Assembly (NCBI GenBank): GCA_943736015.1
Contig: OX031057.1
Location: 42,680,501-42,744,500, forward strand
Reading direction: 5' to 3'
DNA: 64,000 bases
DNA from: Tridacna crocea
Taxonomy: Eukaryota > Mollusca > Bivalvia > Cardiida > Cardiidae
Below are positions 20,578-31,784 of this stretch, piece by piece. The notes under the pieces are model-generated. The model saw only the letters and a program-made list of their open reading frames with translations, had not been told where the DNA came from and did not search any database. How positions within the stretch are numbered: the first letter of the stretch is position 1; each line of letters begins with the position of its first letter. The translations under genes and the position numbers were made by a program.

Positions 20578-22372
20578 CAAGAAGGCCAAGATGGCCCTGG
20601 ATCGCTCACCTGAATTTTTGAGAGGACCATAGCCATTTTTTTTTTTTTAGGTATTGAAACACTGGAAATAAAATCATTATTTTGCAAAGCAATTTTCAAA
20701 CAGTCACCTGTAAAAGTCCTTTCAAAATCTGACCAGCAGTTTCAGAAAAGAAGAATTTTTTGGAGTTTCTTAATTTCTGTAAGTGCAAGTAGCCCCCATT
20801 CACCAGAGCCATGTTTCTTGACCTATCAAAATTTGGCGAACACTTTTTGAAAAGGGTCATTGAAAGAAAAATTTGGATAAAATTATTTTCAAATCTGACC
20901 AGCCGTTCAGAGAAGTAGAGTTTTCAAGAATTTCTTCATTTCCCTATAGTGCAAGTAGCCCCCATTCACCAGAGCCATGTTTTTGACAGATCAAGATTTT
21001 GCGAACAACTGTTGAAAACACCCAAGGAACATCTCTGTGAAATTATTGAAAATCTAACCAGCGGTTTAAGAGAAAAATTTTCAAAAATTTCTTCATTTCC
21101 CTATATTGCAGTAAGCCCCCATTTACCAGAGCCATGTTTCTTGGCGAATCAAAATTTCACGAACAATTTTTGAAAAGACTCACCCAAGGAACATCTCTGT
21201 GAAATTATTTAAAAATCTGACCAGCTGTTCGAGAGAAGAAGAATTTTTAAGAATTTCTTCATTTCCCTATAGTGCAAGTAGCCCCCCCATTCACCTGAGA
21301 GCCATGTTTCATAACAAATCAAAATTTCACATATAATTTTTAAAAAAGGGTCACCCAAGGAACATCTCAGTGAAATTATTTCAAAATCTGACCAGCCCTT
21401 CGAGAGAAGAAGAATTTTTAAGATTTCTTCATTTCCATATAGTGAAAGTAGCCCCCATTCACCAGAGCCATGTTTCTTGACAAAACAAAATTTCATGAAC
21501 AATTTTTGAAAAGGGTCACCCAAGGAACCTCTCTGTGAAATTATTTCAAAAACCTGACCAGCGGTTGCAGAGATGAAGAATTTTCAAGAATTTCTTCATT
21601 TCCCTATTGTGGAAGAGAGAAGAGGGAATTTTTAAGATTTCTTCATTTCCATACAGGGCAAGTAGCACCCATTCGCCAGAGCCATATGTTTCTCGACGGA
21701 TCAATTTCACCAACAAATTTTGAAAAGGGTCACCCATTGGAACATCTCTGTGAAATTATTTCAAAACCTGACTAGTGGTTGCAGAGGTGAAGAATTTTTA
21801 AGAATTTCTTCATTTCCCTATAGTGCAAGTAGCCCCCATTATCCAGAGCCATCACTCCTGACAGATCAAAATTCTGTGAACATTTTTGAAAAGGGTCAAC
21901 CAACGAGCATATCTGTGAAATTATTTCAAAATCTGACCAGCGGTTTCAGAGAAGAATAATTTTTAAGAATTTCTTCATTTCTGTATAGTGCTAGTAGCCC
22001 TCATTCACAAAAGCCTTGTTTCTTGACAGATCAAAATTTCACGAACAGTTTTTGAAAAGGGTCACCAAAGGAACATCTCTGTGAAATTATTTCAAAATCT
22101 GACCAGCCGTTCGAGAGAAGAAGAATTTTGCATTCTTTTGGTTGCCATGGCAACCAGAGTTTTTGACGGAATCAAATTCTGTGAAAAAATTCTAAAGAGG
22201 ACCTCCCAAGGAACATTCCAGCAAAGTTTGGTCCAAATTGGCCCAGCAGTTTAGGAGGAGTTGACGTTTAAAGAATTGTTGAGGATGCACGACGGATGAC
22301 GCACGACGGACACCGGGTGATCCTAAAAGCTCCCCTTGAACACGTTGTGCTCAGGTGAGCTAAAAAGGATGG
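20578..22372 (+). mobile_element. tandem-core element, pearl/Helentron-like
   Basis: Begins near AGGCCAAGATGGCCCTGGAT + CGCTCACCTGA and ends in the hairpin CTCCCCTTGAACACGTTG + TGCTCAGGTGAG followed by CTAAAAA, which suits a Helitron-type CTRR end. The core is about nine units of roughly 166 bp, marked by CTTCATTTCCCTATAGTGCA at 20934, 21091, 21257, 21427, 21594, 21808 and 21973; one unit (21594-21641) is truncated. The 3' unique part holds TTGCCATGGCAACCAG and GACGGATGACGCACGACGG. Non-coding. Confidence 0.65.
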
Positions 22373-22379
22373 AAAATGC

Positions 22380-22728
22380 TGTGCGAAAATGGAAAGAGGC
22401 TGGTCATAATAATTTCTTATTTTCCGACAATGTTTGCACAATCCATCTACAAGTCATATAAACCTTAAAAGGTTTGCCAAATGGTTAATTCTCGGGGAGA
22501 CAACCAGTATTTTCTCCCTTTCCTTCAATCTTTTCCAATCTATCATATATAGAAATCTCAATTAAACCCTTTACCAAACAATCCTGGGTTTTAACAACCG
22601 TCGGAAAAAAGCATTTTGAAAACAATGATGGAAAAGGAGAAAATGCTGGTGACCAGGATTTTTTTGTTTCCTACAAGATTTTCCACTGACTATATCAAGG
22701 ATACATTCCACATTTAAGTCATCATTAA
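22380..22728. mobile_element. family A remnants
   Basis: 22380-22500 is a decayed copy (GGAAAATGCTGTGCGAAAATG). 22562-22728 has a good left end TTAAACCCTTTACCAAACAATCC, one stem and a decayed right side. Confidence 0.5.
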
Positions 22729-22951
22729 CCCTTTACTCCTTTGATACTGATTTCTACACATTGCTTGTAGGAACCTTTGGAAAACATTGTGGCAAAAGAT
22801 GAAATTGCTCGTGACGAGCAATTTCACCTTTTGTCACGATGTTTTCTATGCTATCAAAAGGTGTCATATACACATAAGAAACTGCTTCACCCTTGCTGTT
22901 ATTTAGGGTCAATTAGAGATACCATTAATGCCTTATGGGGTAAAGGGTTAA
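22725..22951 (-). mobile_element. family B MITE, full length
   Basis: TTAA both ends (22725-22728, 22948-22951). Centre GCTCGTGACGAGC; the stem has two unpaired changes (AAAAGATGAAATTG against CACCTTTTGTCACG). Confidence 0.88.
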
Positions 22952-22959
22952 TTAGTCAT

Positions 22960-23085
22960 ATGCAAATAATTTCAATTTGAAAAGTCTAAAATTTTGTCAT
23001 TTGATACAATGTTAAAATGACATTGGTCTACAAATGCTTGCAACTTGGCCCAGTCTACAACTTTGCTGTATGGTAAAGAGTTAAA
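22960..23085. mobile_element. two family A right-arm remnants
   Basis: CTAAAATTTTGTCATTTG and CTACAACTTTGCTGTATGG + TAAAGAGTTAA are two right-arm ends in the same orientation with no stem. Confidence 0.5.
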
Positions 23086-23089
23086 AAAT

Positions 23090-23632
23090 TAGGCTATGCC
23101 TGATAGCCAAGTACAAAAACAAACCAGGCAGAATTATGACTGTCATAAAGTTGGCTCATAACATCAATTATTCATTATCCTTCACTTTCGTACATGGACA
23201 TCATCTATAAACCAAAACAATAAGCAGAAACACTGCCGAAAAAGATTCTTGAATGACAAGTAAGACACAAAATGTATCTCTGCATACATTTGCATTTCAA
23301 TCTGCAAATCCCAAACTCCTAGTATTGACTTGCTCATATCTGACAGGGAAAACACAGTTCATTCGATTCTGCATTCCAGAGTATTAGTATTGAAAAACGT
23401 TCCGAGAGAGGACAAAAATGTATGTAGCACTGACCTAGAATTTCAAGAATATTGATTCTTGTTATATACAGGGAAGGTGTGCTTTGCAGCGAGTCGTAAG
23501 AGAGGAATCCTACACAATGACAATTTTTTGAAAACATTACAAGAATTTGTCAAAAAGCACTAAACTAAAGTCTCTCATATTTTTTATGCGTTTCCCCACA
23601 TCAAAAATGAATGCCTCGCATACCATCCCATT
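23090..23632. other. unassigned intronic sequence
   Basis: No repeat, RNA or exon recognised within intron 1 of the TGFBR3-like gene. Confidence 0.35.
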
Positions 23633-23844
23633 AAACTCTATACAACATAGCAAACTTTAAACTCATCCATATATAAAGCATTTGTAGACAACAAAATAAA
23701 ATGTAGATACAGTTGATGGAATTTGACTGTGAAAGAGTGAAAAACATTGTGGGAAAAGGAGAAAATGCTGGTAACCAGCATTTCCTACCTTTTCTACAAT
23801 GTGTTCAAGTCTTATTCATTGGGTTGTGTTCAGTAAAGGGTTAA
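23633..23844 (-). mobile_element. family A MITE, diverged
   Basis: Stem complete on the first arm (CATTGTGGGAAAAGG), shortened on the second; right boundary TTAA 23841-23844. Confidence 0.65.
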
Positions 23845-24029
23845 TTGAGAACTTCCTTAAATAATTTTCCAAACAGAAAACTTTGCAAACATCTTTGAAC
23901 AAAACACATTTTTCTTTTTTACACAATGTTTTTAGACTATAATGAAGAAAAAGACAGAAAGGTGTCTCAAAGAAGATAAAGAATATTAACCAGCGTTTTT
24001 ACTTGTGAGTTAGACTTCTTTGTTGGTTT

Positions 24030-24225
24030 ATTTGTTTAAGGTTTTATGCCATTTTCCACATTTTACGAATATCAGATATTGCTGAAACCTAGTACACATA
24101 TCCATGCTTTCCTGGACTTCTTTCTTGTTATAACCAGTGCTTAGCACATTATTGTTCCCAAGCCAGCGGCTGCTTTCCCAATATGCATCATTAACCCCGT
24201 AAAATGCTGAATTAATGAAAAGGGC
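24030..24225 (-). mobile_element. SINE fragment without tRNA head
   Basis: CACATATCCATGCTTTCCTGGA and CCAAGCCAGCGGCTGCTTTCC match the body of the SINE at 32685; the tRNA-like part is missing. Confidence 0.6.
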
Positions 24226-24304
24226 CTTTTCACATAGGAAAAACATTCAAAGTATTATAATTTATAAGGTGGTTCTAGCCCAAATATGTCACAAAGTAGG
24301 AGAT

Positions 24305-24368
24305 ATTGTAGATTCAAAATTAGACTGCATGTTCTGTACATTCTGATCTTTTACTACAATGCCCTCAA
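24305..24368. repeat. E hairpin repeat
   Basis: TTGTAGATTCAAAATTAGACTG pairs loosely with TACATTCTGATCTTTTACTAC-type sequence. Confidence 0.5.
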
Positions 24369-24472
24369 AAACACCTTAATTCAACTGTTGAAGCACTTAT
24401 GCGCAAATTATAATATTATGTTTAGCGGTGGAGAAAAATTAGTAATGTCCTGAGGGCTGTCAAAAATAAGTG

Positions 24473-24712
24473 TTAACACTTTACCACACAATGACGCCTT
24501 TTACCGACATTGAAAAAGAAGCCTACCTTTTACTGACATTGAGACAGAAGCCTAATGAAAACACTGTGGGAAAAGGAGAAAATGCTGGTAACCAGCATTT
24601 TCTCCTTTTCCCACAAAGTTTTCTACCCTATCAAACAAAAATCGTTTCATTTGAGCCAAAATGAAATTGTCGTCTGCGAATGTTTTCAATTTGGATAGGT
24701 CTAGAATTTTGC
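24473..24712 (+). mobile_element. family A MITE with duplicated left arm segment
   Basis: A 29-bp piece of the left arm (CCTTTTACCGACATTGAAAA...GCCTA) occurs twice in a row. The stem is intact, CACTG on one side and CAAAG on the other. The right end is lost. Confidence 0.8.
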
Positions 24713-25012
24713 CGCCGACCCTAAATTTTTAATTTTACGATTGAAAAGAAAACATCTGCTGAGTGTGATATCGGTACATGGTCCATGTAAAACATTTCTG
24801 GGGATAAAAAAATCCCTATCTATAGCATCTCAGACCAAAACCCTAAATACAGATATTTTTAGAAAGGCCTAATTATGAGAATCATCAATTCTCGGACAGA
24901 GCTTGGGAGTGGAAATGGCCACTCCCTTATTTCAAACTACTGGGCGCAGCCAATGGGGGCCATTGCACAAGTGAGAAATTAGGATAATACTGAAGCACTG
25001 TACTCTACTATA
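24713..25012. other. unassigned intronic sequence
   Basis: No feature recognised. Confidence 0.3.
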
Positions 25013-25240
25013 TAGCCCTTTACCACACAAGAAAATTTTAGACTGGTCCAAATTGACAGTATTTGCAGACGACAAAATAAAGGTGACTGAAAAATCACAA
25101 TTTGGTTTGGAAAGGATAGAAAACACTGTGGGAAAAGGAGAAAATGCTGATAACCAGCATTTTCTCCTTTTCCCACAGTGTTTTCAAAAGGCTTCTTTCT
25201 CAGGGTCGTTAAAAGTCGGGATTGTGTGGTAAAGAGGTTA
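25013..25240 (-). mobile_element. family A MITE, CACTG-stem subtype
   Basis: The perfect stem is slightly altered at its centre (GCTGATAACCAGC). Terminal CCCTTTACCACACAAG present; the right end is TAAAGAGGTTA. Confidence 0.8.
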
Positions 25241-25280
25241 CGCAACAGAAGACCTTGTATGTCCATGCATTCTGGTCTTG

Positions 25281-25517
25281 TTAACCCTATACAAAATGAG
25301 GAAATTTTGTTCAAAACAGGTCAAAATTGAAAGCATTTGCAGACTACAATATAAAAATACGACTCCAAAATTGAAAGTAAGACATGTACTGGAAAGCACA
25401 GAAAACATTTCACAAAAGGAGAAACTACTGAGTTATCAGCATTCTCTCATTTTCCCACAATGTTCGAAAAACTTCTTCCCCATTGTTGTTTAAAGTTCTG
25501 ATTATGTAGTAAATGGT
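25281..25517 (-). mobile_element. family A MITE, diverged
   Basis: Right-arm end first (TTAACCCTATACAAAATGAGG), a stem decayed on both sides, and a left end GATTATGTAGTAAATGG. Confidence 0.65.
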
Positions 25518-25609
25518 TATATAGGTATGCATTCATCAGATGCTCATAATAAAATGACATTTTGTGGGGATCAAAGGATAAATTCATCTTAATTTTTTAT
25601 TGAAACCCA

Positions 25610-25750
25610 AATAACTTGAAATCAGCATTTTCTCCTTTTCACATTTTATTTTCTACTCTTCCACTAGCAGTTCTAATCATTAGTCACACTTGCCATCAAC
25701 AAAATTGTATCATTCAGTTTGGAAAAGTTTCACTTTCTAGCAAAAGGGAT
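25610..25750 (+). mobile_element. family A MITE remnant
   Basis: Second stem arm CAGCATTTTCTCCTTTTCAC and right-arm remains. Confidence 0.45.
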
Positions 25751-25892
25751 AAAATATTAACCTAATCAAGTTGAATACCGTACATGCTAGAAGTTCCATT
25801 TGGCCTTTCACTTAGAACACCAAAAGTTTCATTGTTCAATCATTATAGCACAGCTGCATCACCTGTATATAATGATCATATAATTTATAATC

Positions 25893-26097
25893 AAAGCCCC
25901 AGATAAGAGGGAGTGATGGTTTTCTAAATCCATAAGTTTTCTCCCAAACCCTATGTTGTGAGTACTTATTAGAATCGTCTGAATGGGACGACCTCTATTG
26001 AGTACCCACCCCAACAGGGTTAAGTGGAAAATAGTTCATATTTCACATTTTGGTTTTGAAATCGAAATCACTCCCCCCCCCCCATCTGGAGCTCTGA
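25893..26097. mobile_element. family C palindromic MITE
   Basis: CCCAGATAAGAGGGAGTGATG at the left and CATCTGGAGCTCTG at the right. A run of C at 26080 replaces part of the CCCTCTTATC motif. The centre is imperfect (GTCTGAATGGGACGACC). Confidence 0.75.
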
Positions 26098-26108
26098 AAA
26101 CAGTGTAT

Positions 26109-26370
26109 AACCTGCAACATGCGAAAATGGGCATTTGAACATTTGCGTCAAGATGTCATCCCAGATCAGCCTGCACAGTTCGCCCAGGCTGATCCGAGAT
26201 AACACTTTCCAATCGTGTGAGATTTTCTGTTTAAATCATGCAGGTATACTGTAGGACAAATCTAAAATTGACGAAAAGTGCCATTCTGCGATTAGCCTGC
26301 GCAAATGCACAAGCTAATACGAGACGACAATTTTCACAAAATATTCGAAAGCCACTTCTTATATGATGCA
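26109..26370. mobile_element. family D MITE, diverged
   Basis: CCTGCAACATGCGAAAATGGGC at the left, with two internal AGCCTGC...GCAGGCT-type hairpins (CAGATCAGCCTGCACAG; GATTAGCCTGCGCAAATG). The right terminal repeat is eroded. Confidence 0.7.
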
Positions 26371-26505
26371 AACCATACGTTACTATGATATACAATACAG
26401 AGGCGATGTGCAGAAGAGCGAGTATTAGCAACAGGGTCGATGGTCTGGCAATGAAAGTTTTGGTGTCCTTGAGAGAAAAATAAAGCTTCAAAGGCCTATA
26501 CAGGC

Positions 26506-26742
26506 ATAACTCTTTACCAAACGATAAAATAATAGACTGGTCTAAACTGAAAGCATTTGCAGATGACAAATAAAAGATGACTCAAATGACAGAATTTGTC
26601 CTTGAAAACGTGGAAAACATTGTGGGAAAAGGAAAAAATGCTGGTCACCAGCATTTTCTTTTTTTCCCACAATGTTTTCAGAAGGCTTCTCTCAGGGTAT
26701 CTCAGGGTCGTTAAAAGCCAGGACTCTGTGGCAAAGAGTTAA
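26506..26742 (-). mobile_element. family A MITE with paired stem change
   Basis: The stem reads AAAAGGAAAAAATG...CATTTTCTTTTTTTCCC, the GAG to AAA change being largely matched on the second arm. Shares TTAA 26739-26742 with the next copy. Contains a short duplication TCTCAGGGTATCTCAGGGTC. Confidence 0.8.
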
Positions 26743-26948
26743 CCCATTACCACACAATCCCTACTTTTGACGCCCCTGAAAAAGAAGCCTTTAGAAAACA
26801 TCGTGGTAACCAGCATTTTCTCCTTTTCCCACAATGTTTTCTACCGTTCACAAAACTAATTTCAAATTTTCAGTTACTTTCATTTAGTCATCTGCAAATG
26901 GCTTCCATTTGGACAAGCCTAAAATATTGTCGTTTGGTAATGAGTTAA
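26739..26948 (+). mobile_element. family A MITE lacking one stem arm
   Basis: CCCATTACCACACAATCCC left end; after AAAACATCGTGG it jumps to the centre GTAACCAGC. TTAA both ends. Confidence 0.8.
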
Positions 26949-27044
26949 GAAGGGTATAAAATTGGCCATTATAGAAAGGCACTGACCTTTTACCATCCAG
27001 TAATATTATGACCCAAAGGCAAAGTTTTGAAAGCGTCTTTTTAC

Positions 27045-27760
27045 TCTTTACCAAATAACAAAATTTTGGAGTTGTTGTAAAAAAAAACTATTGCAGACAA
27101 CAAATTAAAAAGTGGCAAAAATGGTTTCCAGCATTCTCCTCTGTTTCTCAGAGGGCTTCTTCCTCAGGGTCGTTAAAAACAGTTAAGCTACACTTAGTTT
27201 GTCTTCTTTGTGTACTTTCAATTTGGTTTAGTCCAACCTTTACTCATATAAGTTAGTCAGAAACTAAAGCAAAGACAGCAGTTTCAATTCAAACGTTCAA
27301 ATCAGAATATCTCAAAAAATACTGGGCACTGTAAATAAATGATCAGACAGCATATTTTGCACAATCTCATCTTAATCTACTCTACCTGCAAAGACGTGCT
27401 GTGATTGGGTACCTACAGATTTCACTCTTTACGATATAATTCTGAGTTTCAACAAACCTGAAGGAGAAGGCTTTTGAAAATATTGTGGGAAAAGGAGCAA
27501 ATGCTGGTTAGGATTTATCTTTTATTTTCCAAAAACTTTCTACATGGAACATATATTAATGAAATCACCCCAGAAAGTCTTTTTCCGTCATAGCGAAAAA
27601 ATTTAGGGTTGACTGCATTTTCTAGGTAGGGTAGGGAAACCCGAAACACAGTTATTTTTTTAGACCTGAGGAGGAAGCTTTTTGAAAACATTGTGGGAAA
27701 AGGGGAAAATAACCACCATTTTCTCCTTTCGCACAATATTTTTCTACACTTTCAATTTTT
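27045..27760. mobile_element. degraded family A pieces
   Basis: Three remnants: 27045-27185 (minus), 27425-27545 and 27645-27760 (plus), each with part of the stem (AAACATTGTGGGAAAAGG at about 27686). The rest is unassigned intron. Confidence 0.5.
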
Positions 27761-27761
27761 C

Positions 27762-27988
27762 ACCCTTTCCCAAACAATCCCTGGTTTTTAAGGATCCGGA
27801 ATAGTAGCCATTTGAAAACAATGTGGGAAAAGGAGAAAATGCTGGTAACCAGCATTTTCTCCTTTTCCCACAATGTTTTCTACCCTATTATAGACAGAAA
27901 TCATCTTTTCAGCAAGATTTGAATTCTTGTCTGCAAATGCTTTCAATTTAGTCTAGTCCAAAAGTTTGTTGTTTGGGAAAGGGTTAAG
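27762..27988 (+). mobile_element. family A MITE, TTTCCCAAAC subtype
   Basis: Left end CCCTTTCCCAAACAATCCC and right end GTTTGGGAAAGGGTTAA carry the same base changes, so the two terminal repeats vary together. The stem is perfect. Confidence 0.83.
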
Positions 27989-28170
27989 TCACACTAATTT
28001 TTCTTGTCTGCAAATGTTTCCAAATTGGGTAAGTCTTAAATTTGGTTGTTAGGGTAAAGAGTTAAAAAGAAAGATGCTGTAAGTTCTTCACCCACATTCA
28101 ATTTGTTGTATGCAAATGCTTTCAATTTGGAGAGGTCTAACAAATATTTTGTACTGTAAGAAGTTAACGA
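27989..28170 (+). mobile_element. two family A right-arm remnants
   Basis: CTTGTCTGCAAATGTTTCC...GGTAAAGAGTTAA (27989-28067) and GTATGCAAATGCTTTCAATTT (about 28108-28165). Confidence 0.5.
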
Positions 28171-28735
28171 TTGATATGTTATTCCTGTGGCATTCCTCAC
28201 ATTCAATCATGCATTAACTAAATCTCTTTATTGTACAGACTTTACTTTATGCCTTTACCAAATGATCCCATTAGACCCTGTTGAAAACACCAGTAGAAAA
28301 CATTACAAGAAAAGCAGGAAAGGCTGATACTCAGCAGAGATGAAGAAATTCATATCTTTTTCAAATGATAAAAAGTCTTGGGGTAGGAAAAGCAATTACT
28401 TGTTACAAACAATACCTTGACATTTCAGTTTTAATTGATTCTGAACAAAATTGCAAAAAAAATGTAACAATTTAGCCAAGGATAATAAAATGAAGAGGCA
28501 ATAGCCCCACAAAAGGTTAAAATTGGGTAAATTTTCAAAATAGGTCAAACAAAAAAAAACCAATACTAATTTTCCTTGAAAGATTTCTAATATATTACTA
28601 TATAAGCCCATAAAAAAAATTGTGAACACTGGGGCAGGGCCAATGGGGAAACTCGAGGTCTATTACATAAAGCTAAATGAAATAGACTGAAATCTATTAC
28701 ATAAAGATACATGCAAAATAGGGCAGCCTTGGCAC
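28171..28735. other. unassigned intronic sequence
   Basis: An old A left stub (CCTTTACCAAATGATCC, about 28253) and a 77-codon chance open frame; nothing else recognised. Confidence 0.35.
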
Positions 28736-28739
28736 TTAT

Positions 28740-28995
28740 GGTTTCAGGTAAAAAGATTTTCAAAGATTTTCAACATTTTTTCAGTTTTGTTGCCATGGCT
28801 TTTGCAGCAATCAAATTCTTTCATAACATTCAGAAGAGGACCATGGCAGGATTCTTTCTGTGAAGTTTCATCATAATTAGATTACGTAGTTTCAGAGAAG
28901 AAGATGCCTGAAATAAAAGTTAATGCAAACATGCAAGCACACGCACAGATGGACAAAAGAATGCACCCACAGACGACGGACACCTGGGTCCCATT
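28740..28995 (+). mobile_element. fragment of a tandem-core element
   Basis: TTGTTGCCATGGCTTTTGCAG, AAGAGGACCATGGCAGGATTC and GACGACGGACACCTGGG match the 3' part of the 20.6-22.4 kb element; no terminal hairpin. Confidence 0.5.
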
Positions 28996-29099
28996 TCCCA
29001 TAATTGTTCCAAAAGCCTTTTAACTCTGCATCATTAATTTAATTTACATATATTTACTATCGACTGAGAAAAACAATTCCTTACAACTCATATTAATCC

Positions 29100-29265
29100 C
29101 TCTCAATTCTGCTTCCTAAGGCAACTACAAAAGTACTCAAGCCGAATGTGCAGGGCATGAAAAATCCCAAAGTTGACAGCCACTCCCAGGTCTCGAATCG
29201 GGACCTTTAAGTTACCAGGACGGAGCTCTACCTCACAACCATGGACACCACACTCGGCATTATTA
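29100..29265 (-). mobile_element. SINE-like fragment
   Basis: On the minus strand, GTGAGGTAGAGCTCCG and GGTCCCGATTCGAGACC resemble polymerase III A and B boxes; the body is not matched elsewhere in the window. Confidence 0.4.
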
Positions 29266-29340
29266 AAACTCAGTATTGTACAATGAAGAGATAAATATCT
29301 TACAACTAATAGAAACAAGTCAAACAGCTGATAAATTGAC

Positions 29341-30247
29341 TACCGTGTTTTGGTGCGTATAACACGCACATTTTTTCAGCTCTGAATAATTTCAAACTGG
29401 GGACTGCGTGTTATACACTACAATAGGCAAAACCATGTTTTTTTCCTCCTTGAAAGTCGGTCGCATACCTGTTCAAAGTGGGTGGGGGCGGGGCGTAGAT
29501 ACAAAACGGCAAAGTTCTCTCGCAACAGCCTTAACTTTCGTCATCATCCCATTTCAACTTTTACCGATTTAAATAAAAAAAACATTATGTTTTAATTTTG
29601 TTAAAATATACTTGTACTTTCTTAATTTTGTGGATTATGATTCGTAATTTCCCGATTCTATCAGCCATTTTGGCAATGACAAACGTACCCCGGAATGATA
29701 AATATTGATAATTTACTGTTATCGTCTGATTCGTCTCGTATTTTTTTTATTCTTTGTTAATAGCTAAAATTGAACAATTATTAAAGAGTAAAATAATGAT
29801 TCAGAAAGAAATGAATGATTTAAAAATATATATATTTATCGCTACTTTTTACAAAAACCGTGATTTACATCATATAGATCTATGTTTATTTCACACCTGT
29901 CACATTTGTCGATGGAGGTGAGAAAATAGGAGATTAACTACGATATGGTCGTCAGTTCAATGTGTGAATTTGCAACATGTCATAAGCTGGCAATTGTTTT
30001 TATAATCCCCCGAGTACACATAGAATCATTACCATTTCCACTTTGATTAAAAATGGTTATTTCCCTTTGATAAAGTATTGCCATTTACAATTTTCAAGAT
30101 AGCGTCATAAGCTTCAGATGTTACGATATTTTGGTCAATTTTTTGATGCGTGTTGTACATCCGAACAACCTTTTTTCCTGCGATCTGATGCTGAAAAAGG
30201 CCTGCGTGTTATACATGCCTGTGTGGTATACACAACGTTTTACGGTA
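29341..30247. mobile_element. non-autonomous DNA element, TA target, CCGT ends (copy 1)
   Basis: Runs TA-CCGTGTTTTGGTGCGTAT ... ACACAACGTTTTACGG-TA. Inner GCGTATAACACGCAC and GCGTGTTATACATGC repeats make imperfect terminal inverted repeats. The second copy lies at 47932-48822. No transposase frame. TA duplication and CCGTAAAACG-like ends suggest a pogo/Tigger-type origin within Tc1/mariner (inference). Confidence 0.75.
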
Positions 30248-30261
30248 ACTGTTGATTACTG

Positions 30262-30354
30262 TTAACCGTTTACTCCACAGATACTCATTTTGCTGTTATT
30301 TAGGGTCAATTAGAGATACTATAAAAATGCCTTAAGTATGCGGTAAAGGGTTAA
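30262..30354 (-). mobile_element. family B MITE, hairpin deleted
   Basis: Both TTAA-flanked ends remain (CCGTTTACTCCACAGATAC...GTATGCGGTAAAGGG) but the stem and part of the arms are gone, leaving 93 bp. Confidence 0.75.
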
Positions 30355-30424
30355 GGAATAGTCACTACAACTAGAGACGCTTGAGCGCCTGTATCACTCC
30401 ACAGGCCTGATTTTTCTGTAACGG

Positions 30425-30725
30425 TGAAGAGAAGTTTTTAACAATTACCATTCATTCCTGCATTTTAGGTAACTAAAGAAAAAAAGCTATGGAAAACATT
30501 GCGAGAAAAGAAGAAAATAATGGTAACCTACATTTTCTTAGTTTTACACAATAACATCTACCCTTTTTGATACAAATTTTACTAATTTGAAGATTAGTTT
30601 TACACAATAACATCTACCCTTTTTGATACAAATTTTACTAATTTGAAGATTTATTATGTTGTCTGCAACATCTTTCAATTATGACCAGTTATAAAAATTT
30701 TGTCTTCTGGTTATAGTTAAAGAGG
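30425..30725 (+). mobile_element. degraded family A MITE with 56-bp tandem duplication
   Basis: Stem remnant GAAAACATTGCGAGAAAAG, then AGTTTTACACAATAACATCT repeated exactly (30540 and 30596, period 56), then a right arm. The duplication spans the stem edge. Confidence 0.65.
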
Positions 30726-30972
30726 GTCTTGTTACAAACCATATTGGGTGGGGAAACATCAAAATATAGAAAAAAATATGTACTGTGGCAATTGTTTTTT
30801 TGAAGTTGCAGGATCAGTTTGATTAGATAACAAAATGCCTTATCACAACAGTAAAGCTCTGTCCCTCTTTGTACTAGGTCACCAGTAGGTCAACAAACCT
30901 TTACCAGAACTAATAAAAGTGTAGAGGTTCTCTTGTTTTATATGAAAAGGATTATTATGTAAAGCAACCATC

Positions 30973-31195
30973 TTAAACTCTTTACCAAACGACAAAATTT
31001 GGGATGTGACCAAACTGAATGCATTTGCAGACAACAAATTAAAAATCGATGAAATGATGATTCCTCTCTTTGGTGAAAACACTGAGCGAAAAGGAGAAAA
31101 TGCTGATTACCAGCATTTTCTCCTTTTCCAAGAGTGTTTTCAAAAGACTTCTTCTTTAGAATTGTTAAAAGTCAGGATTGTATGGTGAAGACTTA
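30973..31195 (-). mobile_element. family A MITE, full length
   Basis: TTAA at the left; stem AAAACACTGAGCGAAAAGG...CCTTTTCCAAGAGTGTTTT; eroded right TTAA. Confidence 0.8.
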
Positions 31196-31224
31196 CCGTA
31201 CCACCATAGGAACTAACCTTCAAT

Positions 31225-31675
31225 ACAACAATCAAATCCAACAAACAGTTTGAGAGAAGAAATTTTTCAAAGATTTTACTTTATACCATAAAAGGAAAAT
31301 GAGTCTCCCATAAAAGCTATGTTTTTTGACGGATCCTTTTTTTTTAAGGAATTCTGTAGACCTATATCTAAGGAACATTCCTGCAAAATAATAATGCTAT
31401 CCAATTAGCGGTTTGGGAGGAGAAGATTTTTAAAGGTTTTTTACTTTGGTTGCTATGGCAACCAGAATTATTCATGGAACACAATTATTTGAATTAATTT
31501 GAAAGAGGACCACCTAAGGAACATTCCTGTGAAATTTGGTAAAAATCCAGTCAATAGTTTCTGAGGAGAAGTTTTTTAAAGAAAAAGTTTACGGACGGAC
31601 GCACGGACGGACGCACGACGGACACAACGCCATGACAATAGCTCGCTGGCCTTTGGCCAGTGAAGCTAAAAATCA
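31225..31675 (+). mobile_element. pearl/Helentron-like element, short core
   Basis: TTGCTATGGCAACCAGAATT and GGAACATTCCTGTGAAATTTGG units, an ACGGACGG tract, then the hairpin AGCTCGCTGGCCTTTGGCCA + GTGAAGCT followed by AAAAA. Same architecture as the 20.6-22.4 kb element with different ends. Confidence 0.55.
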
Positions 31676-31784
31676 CTGTCTAAATTTTTGTGGATGCAAA
31701 TCAAGTCAATACCAAATACATTACTTTTCAATAATCCAATAAAACAACATACCAGTAATCTAAAATTGGAAATTGGAATTGAAA

